Below, piece by piece: positions 17,361 through 23,317 of a stretch of 49,338 nt of DNA. This DNA comes from a virus, in the IMG/VR virus record IMGVR_UViG_3300025141_000154, positions 1 to 49,338 of that record, one strand, 5' to 3'. Under the pieces are notes generated by a model. That model saw only the letters and a list, made by a program, of their open reading frames with translations, did not search any database and had not been told where the DNA came from. Position 1 is the first letter of the stretch; every line of letters starts with the position of its first letter. The translations under genes and the position numbers were made by a program.

Positions 17361-18552
17361 AAATATTATACCCATAACTGAACTGGAGCAATCCGCCTTC
17401 TGTCAGACGGAGGGAAACCTGCGTACTAAAACTCTTGAAGAGGAGTTTAAGGCAGGGGTTCGTTGGCAGAAAATTCCTACTAGGTATATGAAGCTTTCAC
17501 CTGAGGAACTTACAACGGGCATTGAATTTGCTCGTAACGTACTCGGTACTAAGGCTGTGTTACTAGGACACCACTATCAACGTGATGATGTAATTAAGTT
17601 TGCTGACTTTATAGGAGACTCGTATCAGTTATCCAAGAAAGCCTCAGAAATCTCTGACGCTAAATGGATTATCTTTTGCGGTGTTCACTTTATGGCAGAA
17701 ACTGCGGACATCCTAACGTCGTCAGATCAGAACGTAATTCTGCCTAATATGGCAGCGGGATGTTCTATGGCAGATATGGCAGATATTGATGATCTAGAAC
17801 TTAGTTGGATAGCGTTAAACTACGCTTTAGGTTCGACGGATGGGATAATACCCATTACCTATATGAACTCCACGGCTGCTATTAAGGCTCACTGTGGGGT
17901 TAATGGTGGTTTGGTCTGCACCTCATCAAATGCCGATAAAGCATTTGATTGGGCGTTAGAGCGTGGGCAGAAGATTATGTTTCTCCCTGATCAGCATCTT
18001 GGAAGGAATACAGCCCTTGCCAAGGGAATCCCAGAGGACAAATTAGTGGTGTGGAATCCCCATGCTACTATGGGAGGCCTGACTCAGGAACAGATTGAGA
18101 ACGCTACGGTGTTCCTGTGGAAGGGGCATTGTTCAGTACACACTAGGTTTACTACTAAGCACATTCAGGATGCTAGGGATAGGAACCCTGATACTAAGAT
18201 AGTAGTTCACCCCGAATGCACTAGAGAGGTAGTGGACGCTGCTGACATGTCGGGTTCTACGGAGTTCATATTACAAACAGTTACTAACGCTCCATCAGGA
18301 ACTTCGTGGGGAATTGGTACTGAAATCAATATGGTAAATAGACTAGCAAAAGATAACCCTGATAAGGAGATATTCTGCCTTGACCCGATTGTATGCCCCT
18401 GTGCTACTATGTATAGGATACATCCAGCTTATATATTATGGGTACTGGAAGGAATTCTAGCCGGGGTTGCCATTAACCGTATTGAAGTATCTTCTAGTGA
18501 GAAGGACACTTCGTTGGTAGCTTTGAACAGAATGCTTCAATTAGGAACCTAA
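17347..18552 (+). CDS. nadA: Quinolinate synthase
   Basis: The product has 401 residues, close to the long bacterial form. NadA condenses iminoaspartate and dihydroxyacetone phosphate to quinolinate, the precursor of NAD+, using a 4Fe-4S cluster. The expected cluster Cys residues are present in AAGCSMADMA, GGLVCTSSNA and DPIVCPCATMYR. Conserved surroundings include LLGHHYQRDD, FCGVHFMAETAD, HLGRNTA, WKGHCSVHTRF and HPEC. The protein looks intact. No nadB or nadC is visible, so the phage would rely on host enzymes for iminoaspartate and for quinolinate use. It overlaps the methyltransferase end and precedes a tRNA gene. A role in boosting NAD+ during infection is inference. Confidence 0.95.
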   Translation: MVLTRNIIPITELEQSAFCQTEGNLRTKTLEEEFKAGVRWQKIPTRYMKLSPEELTTGIEFARNVLGTKAVLLGHHYQRDDVIKFADFIGDSYQLSKKASEISDAKWIIFCGVHFMAETADILTSSDQNVILPNMAAGCSMADMADIDDLELSWIALNYALGSTDGIIPITYMNSTAAIKAHCGVNGGLVCTSSNADKAFDWALERGQKIMFLPDQHLGRNTALAKGIPEDKLVVWNPHATMGGLTQEQIENATVFLWKGHCSVHTRFTTKHIQDARDRNPDTKIVVHPECTREVVDAADMSGSTEFILQTVTNAPSGTSWGIGTEINMVNRLAKDNPDKEIFCLDPIVCPCATMYRIHPAYILWVLEGILAGVAINRIEVSSSEKDTSLVALNRMLQLGT

Positions 18553-18569
18553 TTTTAGATAAAATAGTG

Positions 18570-18575
18570 TATAAT
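18570..18575 (+). promoter_or_regulatory. Possible -10 element ahead of tRNA
   Basis: TATAAT lies 11 nt before the tRNA. I see no convincing -35 at the right distance, so this may be a weak promoter, one that needs an activator or another sigma factor, or chance in AT-rich sequence. Confidence 0.35.
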
Positions 18576-18586
18576 ATAGTATACGT

Positions 18587-18662
18587 TGCGGGGTAGAGAA
18601 GTGGTCATCTCGTCTGGCTCATTACTAGAAGGTCGTAGGTTCGATTCCTGCCCCCGCTACCA
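18587..18662 (+). tRNA. tRNA-Met (CAT), initiator-type (fMet-like), CCA encoded
   Basis: The 76-nt sequence folds as a full cloverleaf: 7-nt acceptor strands, D stem GAGA/TCTC, anticodon stem TCTGG/CTAGA with loop CTCATTA (anticodon CAT), T arm GTAGG/CCTGC with TTCGATT, and encoded CCA. Two initiator hallmarks are visible. Position 1-72 is T-T, an unpaired end like C1-A72 in bacterial tRNA-fMet, and pair 11-24 is A-T (purine-pyrimidine). Much of the sequence follows the E. coli initiator, for example GAAGGTCGT. The three consecutive G-C pairs of the initiator anticodon stem are not kept: the corresponding pairs here are T-A, G-T and G-C. Confidence 0.92.
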
Positions 18663-18684
18663 ACTATAAAAGAAGGAGAAAAGT

Positions 18685-18981
18685 ATGTCAGAAAAGATGG
18701 TAGCTTACGACAGTAAGTACTTAATCGTAGAGGACGACACCACCATTACAGCAGGTGGAATCCATGTCCCCGGTGAACTTATGCAGTTTCATGGGTTTGG
18801 CGTAGTTTCCAGTGTAGGAGAGGGACGAGTTTCAGAAGAAGGAAAGACCATAAAGCCTAGGTTAAAGGTTGGCGATAGAGTAGTTTTTATCAAACATTCG
18901 CAGATGATTATAGATCATGAGGATGTAAAGTACTTTGTTCTAACTGATGCAGAAGTAGTGGCTAGGCTGTATACAGAGTAG
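18685..18981 (+). CDS. groES: GroES-like co-chaperonin
   Basis: The product has 98 residues; AAGGAG precedes ATG 18685. It matches the chaperonin-10 plan: an N-terminal strand (KYLIVEDD), a mobile-loop-like TITAGGIHVPGE, a GFGVVSSVGEGRV core, VGDRVVFIKHS, and a final EDVKYFVLTDAEVVARL. GroES caps GroEL during protein folding. No GroEL gene is present here, so it would work with the host ring, as T4 gp31 does for capsid folding. It sits between the tRNA and Hsp20 genes in a translation and folding cluster. Confidence 0.9.
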   Translation: MSEKMVAYDSKYLIVEDDTTITAGGIHVPGELMQFHGFGVVSSVGEGRVSEEGKTIKPRLKVGDRVVFIKHSQMIIDHEDVKYFVLTDAEVVARLYTE

Positions 18982-18993
18982 AGGAGATATATT

Positions 18994-19395
18994 ATGGTAA
19001 ATCTAATGGGAACGCTAAGTACAACTTCCTTTGGGAGAAATTTTATGCGTAGTTTCTACGGCTTGAATGAATATCCTATGGATATTATTGATAGAGAAGA
19101 GGAATTCTTGATTCGGGTGGCTATTCCCGGTGCTACTAATGTAGCCGTATCGGTTGAAGATACCTCCTTGTTGATAGATGTCGATAGGGATACCAGTGAA
19201 GAGCCTGAAAAAGGCCAGTTTAATATCCAAGGTATTACAGATTATGAGTTTTCAAAAACCCTATCGCTAAGTAATACTAATATTGATGTAGAACAGATTA
19301 CATCAAAATATTCTAGAGGAATTTTAGAAATTATCCTTCCTAAGACTGAAGAGGCTAAACCTAAAATTATTCCTGTGGATGTATCTATGGAGTAA
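18994..19395 (+). CDS. Small heat-shock protein (Hsp20 / alpha-crystallin family)
   Basis: The product has 133 residues, with GAGGAG ahead of ATG 18994. The N-terminal arm is short. The alpha-crystallin domain covers about residues 27-125: YPMDIIDREEEFLIRVAIPG, SVEDTSLLIDV, a central acidic loop, FSKTLSLSNTNIDVEQITSKY, and the conserved RGILEIILPK strand. Small heat-shock proteins hold unfolding proteins for later refolding. In phages they occur mostly in marine and other tailed phages and may help virion assembly. It lies 12 nt after groES and is probably co-transcribed. Confidence 0.92.
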   Translation: MVNLMGTLSTTSFGRNFMRSFYGLNEYPMDIIDREEEFLIRVAIPGATNVAVSVEDTSLLIDVDRDTSEEPEKGQFNIQGITDYEFSKTLSLSNTNIDVEQITSKYSRGILEIILPKTEEAKPKIIPVDVSME

Positions 19396-19399
19396 TGTA

Positions 19400-19549
19400 A
19401 TGGGCAAAGTAAGACCACAAATTTTTCTAGCTATTTTAGTGTTGGGCATCCTAGCCTATTTTGGTGCCAGTAACGACTTTCCAGAAATTGCTACTGGCAC
19501 CATCGGGGGCATCATAGCCCTTGGCATGAAAGTCCTAGAAAACGAGTAA
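19400..19549 (+). CDS. Small two-helix membrane protein, holin-like candidate
   Basis: The product has 49 residues (ATG 19400 to TAA 19549). It starts MGKVRPQ, then has a hydrophobic helix (IFLAILVLGILAYFGA), a short polar turn (SNDFPE), a second Gly-rich hydrophobic segment (IATGTIGGIIALGM) and a charged end (KVLENE). Two membrane segments with a tight turn fit a pinholin or other small phage membrane protein, but no endolysin lies beside it. It is next to the promoter of the tmRNA-like gene. The coding call is fairly firm; the lysis role is only a suggestion. Confidence 0.6.
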   Translation: MGKVRPQIFLAILVLGILAYFGASNDFPEIATGTIGGIIALGMKVLENE

Positions 19550-19557
19550 ATATGGGG

Positions 19558-19586
19558 TTGACATAGCTCTCGATATGGTGTATAAT
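19558..19586 (+). promoter_or_regulatory. Perfect consensus sigma-70 promoter for the tmRNA-like RNA
   Basis: TTGACA at 19558-19563, a 17-nt spacer, and TATAAT at 19581-19586 form an exact consensus promoter. The seventh base after the -10 is G 19593, the first base of the RNA acceptor stem, so the transcript may begin with its mature 5' end. It is the strongest promoter I see in the window. Confidence 0.92.
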
Positions 19587-19592
19587 TGTATC

Positions 19593-19730
19593 GGGAGTGT
19601 TTGGTTTCGACTAGGTATTTAGCAGACATTCAGAGCAACAAGCTTAACTACTACAATGCCTACAGCAAATACGGTAGGAATGTTCAAGTAAGTATGTAGG
19701 ACAGGGGTTCGATTCCCCTCACTTCCACCA
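19593..19730 (+). ncRNA. ssrA: Very short tmRNA-like RNA (alanine-type tRNA domain)
   Basis: Both halves of a tmRNA tRNA-like domain are present. The 5' end GGGAGTG is followed by TTTGGTTTCGAC, the tmRNA D-arm signature. The 3' end has GGAC, a T arm AGGGG/CCCCT with TTCGATT, then CACTTCC-A-CCA. GGGAGTG pairs with CACTTCC in 7 bp, with G3-T70, the alanine identity wobble, and A73. A P2-like helix can form: GTATTTA with TAAGTAT, then ACATT with AATGT. The total is only 138 nt, against roughly 300-400 nt for normal tmRNA, with no room for the usual pseudoknots. One frame from GCA at 19635 runs 18 codons to TAA 19691, but none ends in a typical LAA-like degradation tag. Confidence 0.8.
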
Positions 19731-19790
19731 AATATTTGGAGTGCGTGACCGCCACGTAGACGGCCCTCCACGGACACCGATCAGAGATAA
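19728..19790 (+). other. Palindrome and GC-rich structured segment after the tmRNA
   Basis: CCAAATATTTGG (19728-19739) is a perfect 12-nt palindrome that includes the CCA end. A GC-rich stretch follows in which TGGAG (19736-19740) can pair with CTCCA downstream, enclosing GCGTG/CACGT or CCG/CGG stems. It could be a terminator, a processing signal or a separate small structured RNA. It does not encode an obvious protein. Confidence 0.45.
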
Positions 19791-19820
19791 TAAAATGGGT
19801 TTATAAGTAAAGGAACAGGT

Positions 19821-20378
19821 ATGACGACAGAGTATAGCGAGGAAGAACTACTAGAGCAGTGGGAACCCAAAGTCCACTCTATGCTTCGTAGTGTTTCCAT
19901 TATAGGTTTAGACTCTGAAGATATCGCTCAAGAATTGCGGATAGCGATACTGAAATCCGCTAGGGGATATAATCCAGAGAATACTGTAGCTAAGTTCCAT
20001 ACTTACTTACATGTATCTATGTTGAATGTTATCCGAAGCCTTATAGCTAAGGCGCAGAAGCGGGTGTCTACGGTTTCGTTAGATCAGCATACGGACGGGT
20101 ATACGGGCGAGCGGGCTCTCACCCGGTCCAATTCTCAATCTGTATCCTCTAAACTATTAGCAGCTTTAGAGGATACTTCTCAAGCGTTCGCCTTTGAAGA
20201 GGTTGACGTACTTTCGATAATTGAGAACTCTAATCTAACTCCTCAAGAGTTAGATTTTCTAGAGTTAAGGACGCAGAAATTTAAGCTAAGGGAAATTACA
20301 GACTGTTTAGGGGTTAACTCTGTTAGACTTAGAGAGAGCATTAAAAAGAAGCTAGAGGTGGGATTAGAGAATGGTTAA
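19821..20378 (+). CDS. Sigma-70 family RNA polymerase sigma factor
   Basis: The product has 185 residues; AAGGA precedes ATG 19821. Residues about 30-85 match sigma region 2: DSEDIAQELRIAILKSARG, then KFHTYLHVSMLNVIRSLIAKAQKR. Residues about 135-180 match region 4: LTPQELDFLELRTQKFKLREI, then a helix-turn-helix ending RLRESIKKKL. Region 3 is replaced by a polar linker. It probably directs host RNA polymerase to phage promoters, perhaps those with only a -10 element. It overlaps the next gene by 8 nt and heads the replication block. Confidence 0.85.
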   Translation: MTTEYSEEELLEQWEPKVHSMLRSVSIIGLDSEDIAQELRIAILKSARGYNPENTVAKFHTYLHVSMLNVIRSLIAKAQKRVSTVSLDQHTDGYTGERALTRSNSQSVSSKLLAALEDTSQAFAFEEVDVLSIIENSNLTPQELDFLELRTQKFKLREITDCLGVNSVRLRESIKKKLEVGLENG

Positions 20379-20907
20379 TATATATGAGTTAGCAGACCAG
20401 TACAAGCAGCTTATAGAGTTTGCCGAAGAAGAAGATATTGATATTTCTGATATCCTTCTAGGCATAGCAGAAACCCTTGATCAACGTATGGAGAATTTAG
20501 TTCTATCCGTTAGAACTTTAGAGGCCCAAGCAACTTCCTTAGAGACTGAGATAGAGAGGCTTAAGAATAAGAAAGCCGCTGTCACTAATCACGTTGACCG
20601 GGTAAAGAAGTATGCTAGGGAACTCCTAGAGGCCTCTGGACGAACTAAGGGCGGTGGAACATTAGGCTCGATGGCCTTACAGAATAGTCCTTTGAGTTTA
20701 GTCGTGGATAACGAAAACAGCATTCCCGATGTATACATGAGGGCTAGTCTAACCGTTCAGCTAGACGAGTTACCTGAGGAACTTTCTAGCCACCCCAGTT
20801 TGAAAGTAACTGTGGATAAAAAAGCTATTATAGAATTAGCTCGAAATGATAATTTCGCAGTTGATGGAACACACGTAGAGAGGAACCAGCACCTTAGGCT
20901 GCGATGA
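20371..20907 (+). CDS. Siphovirus Gp157-like coiled-coil protein
   Basis: The product has 178 residues. The start MVNIYELADQYKQLIEF, a central coiled coil (LEAQATSLETEIERLKNKKA) and a small C-terminal beta region (SIPDVYM, HPSLKVTVDKKAIIEL) match the Gp157 family found in phage replication modules. The family was first linked to a phage-resistance phenotype in streptococcal phage, and its biochemical role is unclear. It is next to the SNF2 helicase, the usual neighbourhood for this family. Confidence 0.75.
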   Translation: MVNIYELADQYKQLIEFAEEEDIDISDILLGIAETLDQRMENLVLSVRTLEAQATSLETEIERLKNKKAAVTNHVDRVKKYARELLEASGRTKGGGTLGSMALQNSPLSLVVDNENSIPDVYMRASLTVQLDELPEELSSHPSLKVTVDKKAIIELARNDNFAVDGTHVERNQHLRLR

Positions 20908-22514
20908 TCGAAATTACGTACAAAGCTCCCTTTTTTATTTTAACTTTCCCCTACAACAGTGGGGACTTGAAACTCGTCCAAAATTTACCTGTTCGTCACT
21001 GGGTTAAACCAGCTCAAGAGTGGAGAGTTCCCAGACTAGCTAGTAAATCTTTAGAGCAACTAGAGAATGCTACATGGACAGAGAAAGCTAAAATAGCCAA
21101 ACAGACAGTCGAAAACACTATTTTAAAATTAGTGGATTTGAAATTTCAAGAGGGAGAATCTGATGGATTGCTCCGCCCCTACCAAACTGTAGGGGTGGAG
21201 TTTTTGACGTTCGCTAAGAAGGGGCTCTTGGCTGATGATATGGGCTTAGGAAAATCCATACAGGCCATTAAAGCTGCTATAGATGTTCAAGCTAAGAAAG
21301 TTTTAGTGTTGTGTCCCGCCTCCTTGAAATGGAAATGGGCAGACGAGTTCAAGAAGCACTTTAATATTGATGCTTTTGTAGTAGGTGGAACTAAAGAAGA
21401 GCGTAGGGCGGTTTGGAAGTCCGATGCCACCTATATAATAGCTAACTATGATTTACTGCATCCCAATAGGGACTGGGACGACATGCCCCACGATTGGGAT
21501 GTCATAATTGCTGATGAAGCAGTTTATTTAAAAAATCCTAAAGCTATGCGAACGAAGAGAGCCTTGAAGTTAAATGCTGAGTATAAGTTTGCTTTATCTG
21601 GAATTTATATAGAGAACAGCCTGACCGAGTTTTTCTCTATTATGAGATTTATCCGACCTGAGGTGATTTCTGCCAATGTCCATACCTTTACCAAAAGGTA
21701 CTGTGAGGTGGATTGGAATGGAAAAGTTATTGGGGTTAAGAAAGATAAACTTCCTGAGCTTCATGCTTTAACTTCTCCGTTTGTTTTGCGTAGGACTAAA
21801 ATAGAGAAGTTAACAGAACTTCCACCCAAAATTTATACTAGCATACCGTTAGAGATGTCTAAAAAAGAGAAGGCAGCATATGCTACTCTATCTGCGGAGT
21901 TTAAGGCGTGGGTGGAGAGTGGCAGTAAGGAAGAGCATAAAACCGTTGGGTCAGCTACCCTAGATGTGCGATATTTTGTCGAAGGCCTTGGCGAGATGTA
22001 TAAGGAAAATATGCCCAAAACTAAAAGGTTGTGGCTCGATGAGTTATATGAAAACGTAGATAAGTTAGTAGTGTTCACGTTTTTTGAAAAAAGTGCTAGG
22101 AAATTAAAAAAGCACTTTGACACTCCTTATTACATCTCAGGACAGGAGAAGAACAATCGCTTTGAAGTAGTTAGAGACTTCAATAAGGCTAAAAAGGGAA
22201 TCCTTATCTCTACGGATGCAGGGAAGTTTGGATTGGATATGGTGGGAGCGGATACGCTAGTGCATTATGGGTATGTTCATAATCCCGGTACTATGGTTCA
22301 GCGTGAGGATAGACTGTGGAGAATGGGTCAAGAAAAAACGGTAAATATTGTATTGCCACATTTAATAGGTACAATAGATGAAGGTATACAAAAGGTTTAC
22401 AACGCTCGTTTAGCCCAATCCAATATGTTTATGGAGGGGGCAGAACAAATGCAAGAGGTTAAGTTGTCCGTAAAGGACTATGTAAAGTTAATTGACGGTG
22501 GAGACTATGACTAA
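20904..22514 (+). CDS. SNF2-family DNA-dependent ATPase/helicase with HARP-like N-terminus
   Basis: The product has 536 residues. The first 60 residues (HWVKPAQEWRVP) resemble the HARP-like module of phage and SMARCAL1-type annealing helicases. Helicase motifs are clear: LRPYQTVGVEFL (Q-like), ADDMGLGKS (I), VLCPASLKWKW (Ia), IIADEAVYLKN (II), ISTDAGKFGLDM (V) and QREDRLWRMGQ (VI). Motif III, usually SGTPIEN, reads SGIYIEN. Such enzymes use ATP to remodel or anneal DNA in replication and recombination. The altered motif III may weaken coupling of ATP hydrolysis to movement. It overlaps its neighbours on both sides by a few bases. Confidence 0.9.
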   Translation: MIEITYKAPFFILTFPYNSGDLKLVQNLPVRHWVKPAQEWRVPRLASKSLEQLENATWTEKAKIAKQTVENTILKLVDLKFQEGESDGLLRPYQTVGVEFLTFAKKGLLADDMGLGKSIQAIKAAIDVQAKKVLVLCPASLKWKWADEFKKHFNIDAFVVGGTKEERRAVWKSDATYIIANYDLLHPNRDWDDMPHDWDVIIADEAVYLKNPKAMRTKRALKLNAEYKFALSGIYIENSLTEFFSIMRFIRPEVISANVHTFTKRYCEVDWNGKVIGVKKDKLPELHALTSPFVLRRTKIEKLTELPPKIYTSIPLEMSKKEKAAYATLSAEFKAWVESGSKEEHKTVGSATLDVRYFVEGLGEMYKENMPKTKRLWLDELYENVDKLVVFTFFEKSARKLKKHFDTPYYISGQEKNNRFEVVRDFNKAKKGILISTDAGKFGLDMVGADTLVHYGYVHNPGTMVQREDRLWRMGQEKTVNIVLPHLIGTIDEGIQKVYNARLAQSNMFMEGAEQMQEVKLSVKDYVKLIDGGDYD

Positions 22515-22911
22515 GCACCCTTCGAAACTAGAACTAACTGGAAAATACAAGGCTCTAACCAACTCCTACCCATCTATGATAGTAGTTGAGGGTATAACCT
22601 ACCCAACTTTAGAACATGCGTTTCAGGCAGCTAAACTTACAGATACAGAAACTAAAGTTTTAATTTCTAAAGCTAAGTTACCTGACGTATCTTCTCTAGT
22701 AGGAGAAGGTTTTACCCGGCCTAATTGGAAAGAGATTCAATGGGCTACTATGTATCAGTTAATGACGCTTAAGTTTGAGTCCAACCCAACCCTAGCCTCC
22801 CTTCTCCAAGATACTGGAAACCGTCCTTTAGCTTATCCCAAAAAGCATAGGCGGAAACGAAATAAGCTAGAAAGCATCCTTATGAAAGTCAGGGGCGAAT
22901 TACGTGCCTAA
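22507..22911 (+). CDS. NADAR-family protein (YbiA-like N-glycosidase)
   Basis: The product has 134 residues from ATG 22507, in ATGACTAA overlapping the helicase stop; a TTG at 22492 is possible. The family pattern is well kept: YKALTNSYPSMIVVEGITYP, TLEHAFQAAK (conserved Glu and His), RPNWKEIQWATMYQLMTLKF, NPTLASLLQDTGNRPL. NADAR proteins cleave N-glycosidic bonds of ADP-ribosylated substrates, including removal of ADP-ribose added to guanine by DarT-type toxins, and YbiA acts on riboflavin intermediates. In a phage replication operon, protection of phage DNA from an ADP-ribosylating defence is the best guess. Confidence 0.88.
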   Translation: MTKHPSKLELTGKYKALTNSYPSMIVVEGITYPTLEHAFQAAKLTDTETKVLISKAKLPDVSSLVGEGFTRPNWKEIQWATMYQLMTLKFESNPTLASLLQDTGNRPLAYPKKHRRKRNKLESILMKVRGELRA

Positions 22912-23317
22912 AACAAAAAATCCCGAAGATTACACTAGTCGGGATTTACTGAATTACTGGAATAGCCAGTTCCACGAAATTCAATCTAGGTCCTACGAAT
23001 CTTTGCGGTGGGGTGGGTTAGACCTGTCAGATTTTAAGACCCTCTTGACAGAACACGATGTTTTTAGTATACTACTAGCAATCAGGCAAGCAGTTAAATC
23101 AAACACCATCATCAGTGAATTCCGCAGAAACTTTAGGGATTATGATGTTACTTCTGCTCACCCAAAGCTAGAATGGTTAATCTCCTTTAAGGGAAAAACT
23201 AGGGAGAGGAAGCTTTGGGCAGAGTATGAGCATATCTCTAGTAGATGGTTTCCTTCGTCGTCTGATGCTAAAAGACTAAGAGCAATCGAAGAAGAGTTAA
23301 AGGAGTGGGCTAAGTGA
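22904..23317 (+). CDS. Hypothetical replication-module protein
   Basis: The product has 137 residues, GTG 22904, overlapping its neighbours at both ends (4 nt with the helicase). It is mixed alpha with a SRDLLNYWNSQFHEI start and a terminal charged helix (AKRLRAIEEELKEWAK). I do not recognise the family. Its position directly ahead of a DnaB-like helicase and its helical ends would suit a helicase-loading or accessory factor; this is inference from location only. Confidence 0.65.
   Translation: MPKTKNPEDYTSRDLLNYWNSQFHEIQSRSYESLRWGGLDLSDFKTLLTEHDVFSILLAIRQAVKSNTIISEFRRNFRDYDVTSAHPKLEWLISFKGKTRERKLWAEYEHISSRWFPSSSDAKRLRAIEEELKEWAK

Noticed and set aside
19593-19730. Ordinary tRNA with an intron
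   Set aside because: The GGTTTCGAC and GGAC signatures and the lack of any anticodon arm match tmRNA, not a split tRNA.
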